In this document: in pieces, positions 8,703 to 15,961 of the stretch
How the letters are laid out: every line of letters starts with the position of its first letter
Position numbering within the stretch: the first letter of the stretch is position 1
Assembly: GCA_964534325.1 (NCBI GenBank)
Contig: CAZHOR010000004.1
Coordinates: forward strand, 107,275 to 171,274
Length of the DNA stretch: 64,000 nucleotides
Direction: 5' to 3'
Source of the DNA: JdFR-22 sp964534325
GTDB taxonomy: Archaea; Halobacteriota; Archaeoglobi; Archaeoglobales; Archaeoglobaceae
Made by a program: the position numbers and the translations under genes
The notes under the pieces: generated by a model
The model's database searches: none
Told to the model about the DNA's origin: nothing
The model's input: only the letters and a program-made list of their open reading frames with translations

Positions 8703-9305
8703 TTACTGGCCCTGACCAATCTCGCATCTGTCCAGCTCGTAGTGGGATATCAGGATGCACTGGTCTGCCTGTAAAGGTATTGGGGATAAAGAGACCACTT
8801 TGTCCGTATAAGCTGATAATTTTGTTTCCATCTCTCCACTTAATCCCAGGTGATCGCCCATGACGAATAAGGGGTTCTTGAGCTGGGAGGCAGTCTCTCT
8901 AATGTCCTGTCCGTCTTCTCTAAGATAAACTAAAGTATTTTGGTGGGATAGCTCATATAGTAGCTCGTCAAAGGTCTTTACAGCAGAATATATGCCGGGT
9001 GTGCTTCTCTTCCACTCTCCTTTTTCATTCTGGAGCGCCTTCCGCAATAATCCTGCAATATTGCGCTCATCAGGGGACATATATTTGACTTCACCCCCCC
9101 TAATCCTCACTGCCTTGGAGGGCTCACCCCCCAATAACAGCAAATAGACCTCGGTATCCTTCCGGACCCCGTGAGAGTAGAACAATGCCTGAGCAACACA
9201 CCTGCATAAAATATCCATTCTGCCCGCAGCACCGGGAAGGTCGTTCAGATTGAATTTCTTGGTAACAGCCCTGTTCCCCACCACCAGAAATGCTCTCATC
9301 GACAT
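8703..9305 (-). CDS. trmY: tRNA (pseudouridine(54)-N1)-methyltransferase TrmY
   Basis: A 200-aa SPOUT-class methyltransferase that converts pseudouridine 54 to N1-methylpseudouridine in archaeal tRNA. Family features are the N-terminal MRAFLVVGNRAVTKKF, the segment CRCVAQALFYSHGVRKD, the knot region with PLFVMGDHLGLS and the C-terminal SLSPIPLQADQCILISHYELDR. The start may be either of two Met codons (9305 or 9299). The pus10 gene that makes its substrate lies directly downstream on the same strand. Confidence 0.94.
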   Translation of the reverse strand: MSMRAFLVVGNRAVTKKFNLNDLPGAAGRMDILCRCVAQALFYSHGVRKDTEVYLLLLGGEPSKAVRIRGGEVKYMSPDERNIAGLLRKALQNEKGEWKRSTPGIYSAVKTFDELLYELSHQNTLVYLREDGQDIRETASQLKNPLFVMGDHLGLSGEMETKLSAYTDKVVSLSPIPLQADQCILISHYELDRCEIGQGQ

Positions 9306-9379
9306 CCGTGATGAGATATCTCTTTAAGTATTTACTTATTACTTTTCACAAATCGTTTAGCAATATGTTTTATTCAAGT

Positions 9380-10024
9380 TCAACTTAAGAAGGGTTTTGC
9401 TGCTCTGAACATCATGGTCACAACGTAGAGGGCTATGATGGCGGCCAAGAATTCGATTGGTGCCTGTGCACCCGGGCTCTGCCCCATGCTGATGACGGCA
9501 AGACCGGAGAGAAGTATCAAGAGGAATGAATTGGAGAATACACTGGAGTTCTCGTAGAAGAACTGGAGGTTCATTTCCTTCATCACCAGGAAGGCATAGA
9601 GGAGGACGAAGAATAAGGGGAAGAGTATCAGTCCTGGCAGGAACAGGGTAGAGGAGTCTATGAAGGCGAATTCCTTACCCATTAGCCATGCCAGAGAGGC
9701 GTATAAAACCCCGTTCTTCAGCCTGAAAAAGTCGAATTGTTTGTCTATTTCTTTGCTTACGCCAATCACATTCCATAAGAGGTAAATTGCAGCAACTGTG
9801 ATGGAGAACCCGAAAAAGACTTCCAGGAACATGTAGTTTATTTTAAAGAATCGGGTATAGGTGTGCAGAAATAGAGTGAAGCACACTACCATATAGAAAT
9901 TGACTATGGAGGATAGATATTTCTCATTTTCGAACCTCTTTTGTGGTATAAGTGAGTAACCCAGTAGTCCGATCAGGGTTGCGATCACACCCACAATCAC
10001 TATCATTATAATGAATATAATCAT
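9380..10024 (-). CDS. Uncharacterised multi-pass membrane protein
   Basis: A 214-aa hydrophobic protein with about six to seven predicted membrane segments, starting with a strongly hydrophobic stretch at residues 1-26. No family motif is recognised. Short polar loops (PQKRFENEKY, GVSKEIDKQFDFF) lie between the segments. It is followed after about 75 nt by trmY on the same strand but there is no clear functional link. Confidence 0.65.
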   Translation of the reverse strand: MIIFIIMIVIVGVIATLIGLLGYSLIPQKRFENEKYLSSIVNFYMVVCFTLFLHTYTRFFKINYMFLEVFFGFSITVAAIYLLWNVIGVSKEIDKQFDFFRLKNGVLYASLAWLMGKEFAFIDSSTLFLPGLILFPLFFVLLYAFLVMKEMNLQFFYENSSVFSNSFLLILLSGLAVISMGQSPGAQAPIEFLAAIIALYVVTMMFRAAKPFLS

Positions 10025-10256
10025 AGGTGATTAAAAGTCTTTCTATTACAGTATTGAATATACTAATGTAGTCAACACATTTAAAAATAATCTTAATGTA
10101 AACTCAAGTATTCATTATAAACCTTCCATAAGCAGCACCTCCTTAATCGGTTTTTATTTAACGGTAAATCTCTGTTAACGAATCCAAAATAAGTGTTAGG
10201 TAATGATCTAAAGCAATCCATGGTGATTATGACCGAGATAAAATCGATAACATTAT

Positions 10257-10268
10257 TAATTATAAAAA
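10257..10268 (+). promoter_or_regulatory. TATA-like box for the putative small RNA
   Basis: ATTATAAAAAAA, centred about 24 nt upstream of the 5' end of the long helix that closes the putative RNA (10286). This is the usual archaeal TATA-to-start distance. The placement supports an independent transcript but is inference only. Confidence 0.45.
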
Positions 10269-10280
10269 AACAAATACCTA

Positions 10281-10298
10281 TTGCCGGTTGGAGAGGTG
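10281..10298 (+). repeat. 18-nt repeat, copy 1
   Basis: TTGCCGGTTGGAGAGGTG, identical to 12600-12617 on the same strand. In this copy it forms the 5' arm of the closing helix of the putative RNA. Confidence 0.75.
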
Positions 10299-10402
10299 GC
10301 TAGATTTAGAAATGCCAACCTGTCTACAGGAGAGACTGGGGCTGTGTTAGAGAGGGCCTTAAAATTTTCAGGGAGACGGTCTCTCCAATCATTTTATTTT
10401 TT
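10286..10402 (+). ncRNA. Putative structured small RNA or leader switch
   Basis: GGTTGGAGAG at 10286-10295 pairs with CTCTCCAATC at 10381-10390 to form a 10-bp terminal helix (one G-U pair). A T-rich run ATTTTATTTTTT (10391-10402) follows directly. Alternative pairings exist: GGTTGG with CCAACC at 10315-10320 (6 bp perfect), and GGAGA with TCTCC (10372-10386), which would form a terminator-like hairpin. The two sets cannot all form together. The first 18 nt with three preceding bases recur exactly at 12600. It does not match 5S, SRP, RNase P or tRNA features. It may be a free small RNA or a 5' leader of the UPF0282 gene. Confidence 0.5.
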
Positions 10403-10498
10403 GGGCCATCAACCTTTTTGAACTCCTGAACCAACCTCTTTTAACCACTAATCCGGCAATCAAATACCTTAAATAAAACCAGTGCCCACACACTTATT

Positions 10499-11389
10499 AT
10501 GCAAATAACCCCTCTGGCGTTCGACTCTTTTGGGGCCAGGAGCATGTGTACCTTTGTGGAGACTGAAGACGTTAAGATCATTATTGATCCCTCTGTGGCT
10601 CTGGGACCCAAGAGATACAAGCTACCACCCCACCCCATGGAGCAGCAGAAGGAGGGAGAGCTGTGGGAGAACATTAAGGAATACACAGCTAAATCGGAAG
10701 TTGCTGTGTTCACCCATTACCACTACGACCACCACAACCCCGATGAGTCCGCCTTATTTGACGGAAAGAAGGTGCTCGCCAAGCACACCACACAAAAGAT
10801 AAACAAGAGCCAGATGAACCGGGGAAAACATTTCATGAAACAGCTTAAGAACGCTGGATCAGTTGAATTTGCCGACGGAAAAACTTACAATTTCGGTGAC
10901 ACCGATGACACCACAATGGCCGTCTCACCGCCAGTGTTCCACGGGACAAGTGAGAAACTGGGTTACGTCATAGAAGTGCTCATCGATGACGGCGACCACA
11001 GATTCCTTTACTCTTCAGATGTGGAGGGACCGTCTATTCCTGCCCAGATAGAGTTCATGATAGAATCCAACCCCCACGTAGTGTTCATCGATGGGCCCAT
11101 GACTTACATGCTGGGATTCAGGTACTCCAGAAAATCTCTGCAGGAATCCGTGGAAAACCTCATAAAGTTAATAGACCAAACTGAGGTCAAGAACCTCATC
11201 GTTGACCACCACCTCACCAGAGACTTTAACTGGAGAGAGAAAATGGAAAAAGTTATCTCTAAAGGTGAAGATGCTGGGGTTAAAGTACAATCGGCAGCAG
11301 AGTTCGCCGGTATTGAAGAGAATCTGCTGGAAGCGAGAAGAAAGGAGCTCTACCAGAAATATCCGCCAGATCCGCCAGAAAAGAACTGA
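10499..11389 (+). CDS. UPF0282 family metallo-beta-lactamase-fold hydrolase
   Basis: A 296-aa predicted metal-dependent hydrolase with the metal-binding motif FTHYHYDHHNPD (HxHxDH type) near residue 79, further ligands in PPVFHGTSEKLGYV, SSDVEGPS and the late VDHHLTRD. This matches the archaeal UPF0282 group of the metallo-beta-lactamase superfamily. Substrate unknown. The short distance between stop and the convergent K+ channel gene leaves about 48 nt. The start is a well-placed ATG at 10499; the sRNA-like element lies 97 nt upstream. Confidence 0.85.
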   Translation: MQITPLAFDSFGARSMCTFVETEDVKIIIDPSVALGPKRYKLPPHPMEQQKEGELWENIKEYTAKSEVAVFTHYHYDHHNPDESALFDGKKVLAKHTTQKINKSQMNRGKHFMKQLKNAGSVEFADGKTYNFGDTDDTTMAVSPPVFHGTSEKLGYVIEVLIDDGDHRFLYSSDVEGPSIPAQIEFMIESNPHVVFIDGPMTYMLGFRYSRKSLQESVENLIKLIDQTEVKNLIVDHHLTRDFNWREKMEKVISKGEDAGVKVQSAAEFAGIEENLLEARRKELYQKYPPDPPEKN

Positions 11390-11437
11390 AAAACGGATTA
11401 GTGAAAGTGGTGGATAAATAATAGACGAAAACCCGTT

Positions 11438-12421
11438 TCAGGTTTTCAGCTTCCTTTTGGCCACGTACAACAGCTCGTCGTCAGGCTGCAATTTTTCTTC
11501 TTTGGAGGGGTTAAGTAAGACCTTACCGTTTCTGACTATACCTACAGCGATCGCCTCTTGCTCCTGTTTGAGGGAGTTAACGGCTTCCATGAATGTCTTA
11601 TCCTGAAGCTCCCCTATTTTCTCCTGATATACATCCATACCCCTGGTGGACATCATCTCGTTGAGCAGAATGGATATTCGGGGAACGTGAACAGACCTGG
11701 ATAGTACCAGCCCGAAAAACTCGTCCGTGGACAGGACCTGGTCCACTCCCACTTTCTCCAGGGCCTGGATCACTTTGGAATCGGAAACTATGCAGGTGGT
11801 CTTGACTTCTCTATTGAGGTTCTCTACAGCTATGGCTATCAAAAGGGTTTCTGTATCATTCCTTCCTGAGATCAGGGCAAACCTTGCTTTTTCCACGTTC
11901 GCCCTTTTCAGATTCTCATCATCTGCAGGGTCTCCCTTAATGAACACCAGGTTTTTATGCTCTAGAGGAATGTTCTCTACATCAGCAACCAGGACGACCT
12001 GCTTGTCTTCAGATAATAACTCCTTAGTTGCGGTCTCCAGTTTCTTGTCCCAGCCGAGTACGACTACGTGATTTTCCATATAGGATTTAACAAAACGCCT
12101 TCTTCTTAAACTTTCTTCTATCAAGATGTCGGCAGCAGAGGCCAGAAAAAGACCAAGAACTCCGATACCACTGAGCATCACCACTATGGAAACTATCTTG
12201 CCCTCCAAAGTAACAGGCGATATATCTCCATAGCCCACTGTAGTTGTAGTGGTGACCGCCCAGTAAAATGAGTCGAAAAAGGATATCTTCTCGAAGATGT
12301 AGAACAGGAATGTGGCAATTATCCACAGAACGATCATATATATTCCAGCGTATAATAAAATCTTCCTTTCTCTAAGAACTTCTCTAACCTTGTAGGTGAC
12401 CCTGATGAGGATATGGATCAT
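11438..12421 (-). CDS. Two-TM potassium channel with RCK (TrkA-N/TrkA-C) domains
   Basis: A 327-aa protein of MthK-like layout. TM1 is at about residues 22-43, the pore helix and selectivity filter TTTTTVGYGDI at about 57-67, TM2 at about 76-97. An RCK N domain follows (HVVVLGWDKKLE at about 118) and a TrkA-C domain covers about the last 80 residues (EEKLQPDDELLYVAKR). It probably gates K+ flux in response to a cytosolic ligand. The RCK nucleotide loop reads VVLGWDKK instead of the canonical GxGxxG, so NAD(H) binding by the usual loop is doubtful, as in Ca2+-gated MthK-type channels. Confidence 0.93.
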   Translation of the reverse strand: MIHILIRVTYKVREVLRERKILLYAGIYMIVLWIIATFLFYIFEKISFFDSFYWAVTTTTTVGYGDISPVTLEGKIVSIVVMLSGIGVLGLFLASAADILIEESLRRRRFVKSYMENHVVVLGWDKKLETATKELLSEDKQVVLVADVENIPLEHKNLVFIKGDPADDENLKRANVEKARFALISGRNDTETLLIAIAVENLNREVKTTCIVSDSKVIQALEKVGVDQVLSTDEFFGLVLSRSVHVPRISILLNEMMSTRGMDVYQEKIGELQDKTFMEAVNSLKQEQEAIAVGIVRNGKVLLNPSKEEKLQPDDELLYVAKRKLKT

Positions 12422-12599
12422 GGAGAAAACATAATTTTACTGTAATATTAAATTAACGTAAACCAAAAGCGAGCCAAACAGGTTTTTAATATAGTTCTTT
12501 CCAAATTCCAGCTGATACCATAAAGCACCATCATATAAGTGAACTACCAACCATACTATTCAGTTCGCTGAAATAAGAGCCCCGAAAAAGGTTCCCAAT

Positions 12600-12617
12600 T
12601 TGCCGGTTGGAGAGGTG
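12600..12617 (+). repeat. 18-nt repeat, copy 2
   Basis: Exact copy of 10281-10298. Unlike copy 1, no complementary CTCTCCAAT arm follows and no TATA box is obvious, so it looks like a truncated or decayed version. A CCCCCGGGACC stretch follows directly. Confidence 0.75.
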
Positions 12618-12683
12618 TACCCCCGGGACCCTAGACCAAATGGTTCATCTGTAATATCTCACATTCTTCTTTTTGTTTTTATT

Positions 12684-12731
12684 CAATATACTTGTAATTT
12701 TCCTTTTATACCCAATATACCTGTAATTTCT
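12684..12731. repeat. Pair of 19-nt direct repeats
   Basis: CAATATACTTGTAATTTTC (12684-12702) and CAATATACCTGTAATTTCT (12713-12731) differ at three positions. They lie with a 29-nt period in a T-rich tract. Possible paired protein-binding sites for a regulator of the flanking transport genes; this is inference. Confidence 0.5.
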
Positions 12732-12865
12732 CTTTCGGCATGCTAAAAGCCAGTTAAGTTTATGAAAGTTACTTGATGCACAGGATATATTGGATACAGT
12801 AGAAATAATTGATCGGTAGTGAACAGCCAAAATTTCTCCTATAACTAGCTATAACTGGCTATAGC

Positions 12866-14071
12866 TTACCTCCTCAAGACGCTCCTTACGTGGGAAAGCA
12901 TGGGTCTGAACCCGTCCCTATACATGAATGCAATTGGAACCAGTATTGCCAGATATATCAAAGAGACTGCCAATCTTACTTCATTTGTAGGTACAGCGAA
13001 CTGTATGAGGAATAAAGCCAGCAGTAACAGGGCTTTGTTCACAGAGAACCTTCTGTTGAGGATGAGCACTGCGGCGAATATTGACTGTGAGGCTGTAAGC
13101 AAGACCTCTAAAACGTGTCTGTGATCAAAAGGCAGGTGGGTGATCTCCCCCACTGAAATGCTGAAGATCACGGGAATGCTGCCCAGCAATAACGTCCACT
13201 GATTCACCTTGGACGATATCAATACGTTGAGGCTGTGGTTGTGCCTCATCTTGGCCACGAAGATCAGCGCTACGGTGAATTCGGGGGCTTCAGAGGCGAG
13301 AGGAGCTACCCACTGGACCATAAGGAAAGGGTCCAGATCGAAGATCTTTCCAGTGTGTATAAGGCTGTCGGCAAAAGCCTCTACTGAGACCAGTATGGCG
13401 AAAGCCGAAAATACCATAATGCCCACCACTGACATCTTTCTGGTCCTTGCAGGGAGGGAGCACAGAAATTCTGTTACTCCTACCGCTTCAAAGGATTCCA
13501 TAGGTGACTTAAAGCACAGGTAGGCGTAAATGATGTATAAAGATATCAGGACCACCGCATCCAGAACGCTGATATACGCTTTAAAAGGAAGAGTAAAAGC
13601 ATAAACTGTGGCAACCATAAGGAAGAACAACTCAAGATTTAGTCCCTCCTTGAGTGGGACAAATCTTTCTTCTGAACCGGTCTTGAGCCCCTTCCATATG
13701 GCGAATAGGGCTACAGAGCTCCACCCAATACCTATTAACAGTCTATTGGCGCCTGTCATGTTGGCTATGGCGTAATGAATGTATTCGGGGTTCTTTCCCG
13801 CCATCCATGCAAGATATCCATCTACAGCATATTCTGGAAGCACTGCTATAAGTGCCACAACCGCAACAGCCAGACTTTTGGGAACATCCATCTCGGCAGT
13901 TTCGCACGCCCAGGCGAGAAGGAACCCTGCGGCGACAACACACATTCCAGAGAAAAACGCTATGAAGGGGGAATAAAGCTCAACGCCCATGAGTTTAATG
14001 AAGAACCAGGGGACAGTGAGGAAAAAGGTGAATCCCAGAACTATCTTGTTCTTTAGCTCCCCACGACTCAT
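12866..14071 (-). CDS. Na+/Ca2+ exchanger superfamily (CaCA) membrane protein
   Basis: A roughly 401-aa protein with about eleven hydrophobic segments. Two inverted alpha-repeat-like motifs are visible: VVALIAVLPEYAVDGY with ANMTGANRLLIGIGW in the first half, and VAPLASEAPEFTVALIFVAK with LISSKVNQWTLLLGSIPV in the second half. The acidic residues in the two PE motifs are the cation ligands in this family. Ion specificity is unknown. The start at 14071 (MSRGELKNK) is preferred over 14083 because the GGGGAGG stretch lies between the two ATGs and a TATA-like TTTTTATACTC sits at a suitable distance for a near-leaderless start at 14071; either is possible. Confidence 0.88.
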   Translation of the reverse strand: MSRGELKNKIVLGFTFFLTVPWFFIKLMGVELYSPFIAFFSGMCVVAAGFLLAWACETAEMDVPKSLAVAVVALIAVLPEYAVDGYLAWMAGKNPEYIHYAIANMTGANRLLIGIGWSSVALFAIWKGLKTGSEERFVPLKEGLNLELFFLMVATVYAFTLPFKAYISVLDAVVLISLYIIYAYLCFKSPMESFEAVGVTEFLCSLPARTRKMSVVGIMVFSAFAILVSVEAFADSLIHTGKIFDLDPFLMVQWVAPLASEAPEFTVALIFVAKMRHNHSLNVLISSKVNQWTLLLGSIPVIFSISVGEITHLPFDHRHVLEVLLTASQSIFAAVLILNRRFSVNKALLLLALFLIQFAVPTNEVRLAVSLIYLAILVPIAFMYRDGFRPMLSHVRSVLRR

Positions 14072-14083
14072 AAACCTCCCCAT

Positions 14084-14289
14084 AATAAAAGAGTATAAAA
14101 AATGATTGAGTTCCTGCGGCTATCTATAACCACTATAACACTATCTATAACAACCTATTAACAGCGACCTCCAACAACTCTAACCAAAAACCAATAATTA
14201 AATATTTAAATCATTACAAATAGTGAGCTTGAAAGCTGATAGAGTGTTTAGCATTGCTAATGGGTTCAAATTCACTTATTGGTGAGAAC
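14084..14289 (+). promoter_or_regulatory. Upstream region of the fwdDBAC operon
   Basis: AT-rich region with repeated CTATCTATAAC units (about 14120-14150) and a TATA-like ATTAAATATTTAAATCA at about 14196-14212. This would start transcription near 14230 and give a leader of about 50-60 nt before the fwdD ATG at 14290. Inferred, not proven. Confidence 0.45.
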
Positions 14290-14667
14290 ATGCTGGAAGT
14301 TACGGTTAACACCGGGAGAACGACGGAGCAAGGTACTCTGGTGGAAGATAAGCTTACTCCAGAGTATTTTGAATCCGTTAGTTATGGAGAATTAAACCAG
14401 GAGGATTTCGATTCTTTGGGGCTGGTGGAAGGAGATAGGATAAGATTGAGAACCGATTTTGGCGAAGTGGTGCTGTTTGCCAGGAAGAACATAATCGATG
14501 AGACAGATATTCCCCGGGGAATGGTCTTCATCCCCATGGGTCCTTACGCTAATCAGGTGGTCAGTCCCAGGACGGATGGCACTGGAACACCGTTATTTAA
14601 AGGTATTAAAGGTACAGTAGAAAAAACTGAAGAGAAAGTGCTTAATCTTCAGGATATTCTGGGGTGA
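14290..14667 (+). CDS. fwdD: Formylmethanofuran dehydrogenase subunit D
   Basis: A 125-aa FwdD/FmdD, the small subunit with the molybdopterin-dinucleotide-binding fold that completes the W/Mo site formed with FwdB. Typical phrases are VNTGRTTEQG near the start and FIPMGPYANQVVSPRTDGTGTPLFKGI near the end. The start at 14290 (MLEVTVNTGR) is preferred because GGTGAG precedes it by 4 nt; the longer frame from 14254 is not supported. First gene of a compact operon fwdD-fwdB-fwdA-fwdC. Confidence 0.94.
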   Translation: MLEVTVNTGRTTEQGTLVEDKLTPEYFESVSYGELNQEDFDSLGLVEGDRIRLRTDFGEVVLFARKNIIDETDIPRGMVFIPMGPYANQVVSPRTDGTGTPLFKGIKGTVEKTEEKVLNLQDILG

Positions 14668-14671
14668 TTGG

Positions 14672-15961
14672 GTGAAGAACGTTACCTGTACATTCTGCGG
14701 CAGTGTTTGTGATGACGTTTACTTCGATGGAGAAAATTTCAAGTGCAAGGATTTCTGTCCTCTGGGGGAGGCAAAGTTCTCCAAAAAGGAGAGGATCACA
14801 GCTCCCACCATAGAGGGGAAGAAGGCCAGTTATGAAGAAGCTATAGAGAGGTCGGCAGAGATTCTGGAGGATGCCAGAAGACCACTGCTCTTTGGATGGT
14901 CTTCCACAGTCAATGAGGCCATAAGACAGGGCATCATTCTGACCGAGAAAGTAGGGGGAATATATGATCAGTGCTCCAGCGTCTGTCACGCTCCCGGAAC
15001 TTTGGCCATGATAGAGGAGGGGCTGCCCGGAGGGTCACTGGGTCAGATAAAGAACAGGACGGATCTGGCCATATTCTGGGGATGCAATCCCGTGGAAGCT
15101 CATCCCAGGCACCCCACCAGGTACTCCGTTATGGCCAGGGGGCTCCTGACTAAAGGTCGTGCTGATAGGAAAGTTGTTGTGGTGGATGTCAGAAAGACAG
15201 TTTCCGCTTTAATGGCTTCTGATTTCGTTCAGGTCGAGCCTGGAACCGATTACCTGGTATTCTCTGCATTGCGGTCCATAGTCAGCGGTCAGGAGGATGC
15301 TGTCCCGGATGTGGTGGGTGGAGTGAGCAAAGAACAATTGAAAGAGCTGGCAGAAATGATGCTCTCCGCCAAATACATCACCATCCTGTTCGGTCTGGGC
15401 CTATCCCACACCAGAGGGCACGACAGGAATATTGAAAATATTATTAAGCTGGTCCAGCAGCTAAACAGGACTACCAGATGTATTCTTCAGCCCATGAGAG
15501 GGCATTACAATGTTGTAGGTGCCGGAGAAGTTCCTGCATGGGAGTGCGGTTACGAGTGGGCAGTGGATTTCAGCCGCGGTTATCCCCGATTCGCTCCCAG
15601 CGAGTTCACCGGCGTTGAAGCCCTAATGAGAAAGGATTGTGATGCTGCATTAATGGTCTCAACGGATCCTGCAGCCCACTTCCCCAAAGCTGCTGTGGAC
15701 AGGCTCAAGGAGATCCCGGTCATTCAGATCGACCCCTTCCCTAACTTGACTACCTTACTATCAAATGTGGTCATTCCCTGCTCCATCACGGGTATTGAAG
15801 CAGAAGGAACGGCATATAGAATGGACGGTGTTCCCATCAGGGTCAAGAAAATAATGGACAGTGATTACTGGAGCGATGAGAAGATTCTGGAAGGAATGCT
15901 TCAAAAAGTGATGGAGTTGAAGGAGAAAAGAGAAGAGAAGGGTAACTTAAAGGTGGTTTGA
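14672..15961 (+). CDS. fwdB: Formylmethanofuran dehydrogenase subunit B (catalytic, W/Mo)
   Basis: A 429-aa molybdopterin oxidoreductase subunit that reduces CO2 to formate inside the Fwd complex. It starts with GTG, 4 nt after the fwdD stop. The N-terminal [4Fe-4S] ligands are CTFCGSVC with CKDFC. Cys105 in QCSSVCHAPG is the metal ligand; a cysteine, not selenocysteine, is encoded. The segment GLGLSHTRGHDRN carries conserved active-site residues. C-terminus EAEGTAYRMDGVPIRVKK is typical. It overlaps fwdA by TGATG. Electron-transfer subunits (FwdF/G) are not in the window. Confidence 0.95.
   Translation: MKNVTCTFCGSVCDDVYFDGENFKCKDFCPLGEAKFSKKERITAPTIEGKKASYEEAIERSAEILEDARRPLLFGWSSTVNEAIRQGIILTEKVGGIYDQCSSVCHAPGTLAMIEEGLPGGSLGQIKNRTDLAIFWGCNPVEAHPRHPTRYSVMARGLLTKGRADRKVVVVDVRKTVSALMASDFVQVEPGTDYLVFSALRSIVSGQEDAVPDVVGGVSKEQLKELAEMMLSAKYITILFGLGLSHTRGHDRNIENIIKLVQQLNRTTRCILQPMRGHYNVVGAGEVPAWECGYEWAVDFSRGYPRFAPSEFTGVEALMRKDCDAALMVSTDPAAHFPKAAVDRLKEIPVIQIDPFPNLTTLLSNVVIPCSITGIEAEGTAYRMDGVPIRVKKIMDSDYWSDEKILEGMLQKVMELKEKREEKGNLKVV

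Larger units (their letters stand above)
10025..10498. other. Intergenic region holding a probable small RNA gene
   Basis: 474 nt with no protein gene, between a leftward membrane protein gene and a rightward UPF0282 gene. It contains the structured element at 10286-10402 described separately, with a TATA-like ATTATAAAAAAA at 10257-10268. The last 90 nt before 10499 form the upstream region of the UPF0282 gene; a clear TATA box was not picked out there. Confidence 0.7.
12422..12865. other. Intergenic region with repeats, no gene seen
   Basis: 444 nt between two leftward genes. It holds copy 2 of the 18-nt repeat (12600-12617), a pair of 19-nt direct repeats (12684-12702 and 12713-12731, core CAATATAC[T/C]TGTAATTT, 29 nt apart), and near the left edge of the exchanger gene a repeated CTATAACT/CTATAGCT stretch (about 12840-12862). 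A 61-aa frame on the minus strand is low-complexity and unconvincing. Confidence 0.7.

Noticed and set aside
10286..10402. 5S rRNA, based on length near 110 nt and a 10-bp closing helix
   Set aside because: None of the conserved internal 5S sequences (such as the CCCAUCCCGAAC-like loop) is present.
12645..12830. 61-aa minus-strand frame in the channel/exchanger intergenic region
   Set aside because: Low-complexity, no ribosome site, overlaps direct repeats.
14254..14290. Possible tRNA T-loop GGGTTCAAATTC upstream of fwdD
   Set aside because: No acceptor, D or anticodon stems can be formed around it.
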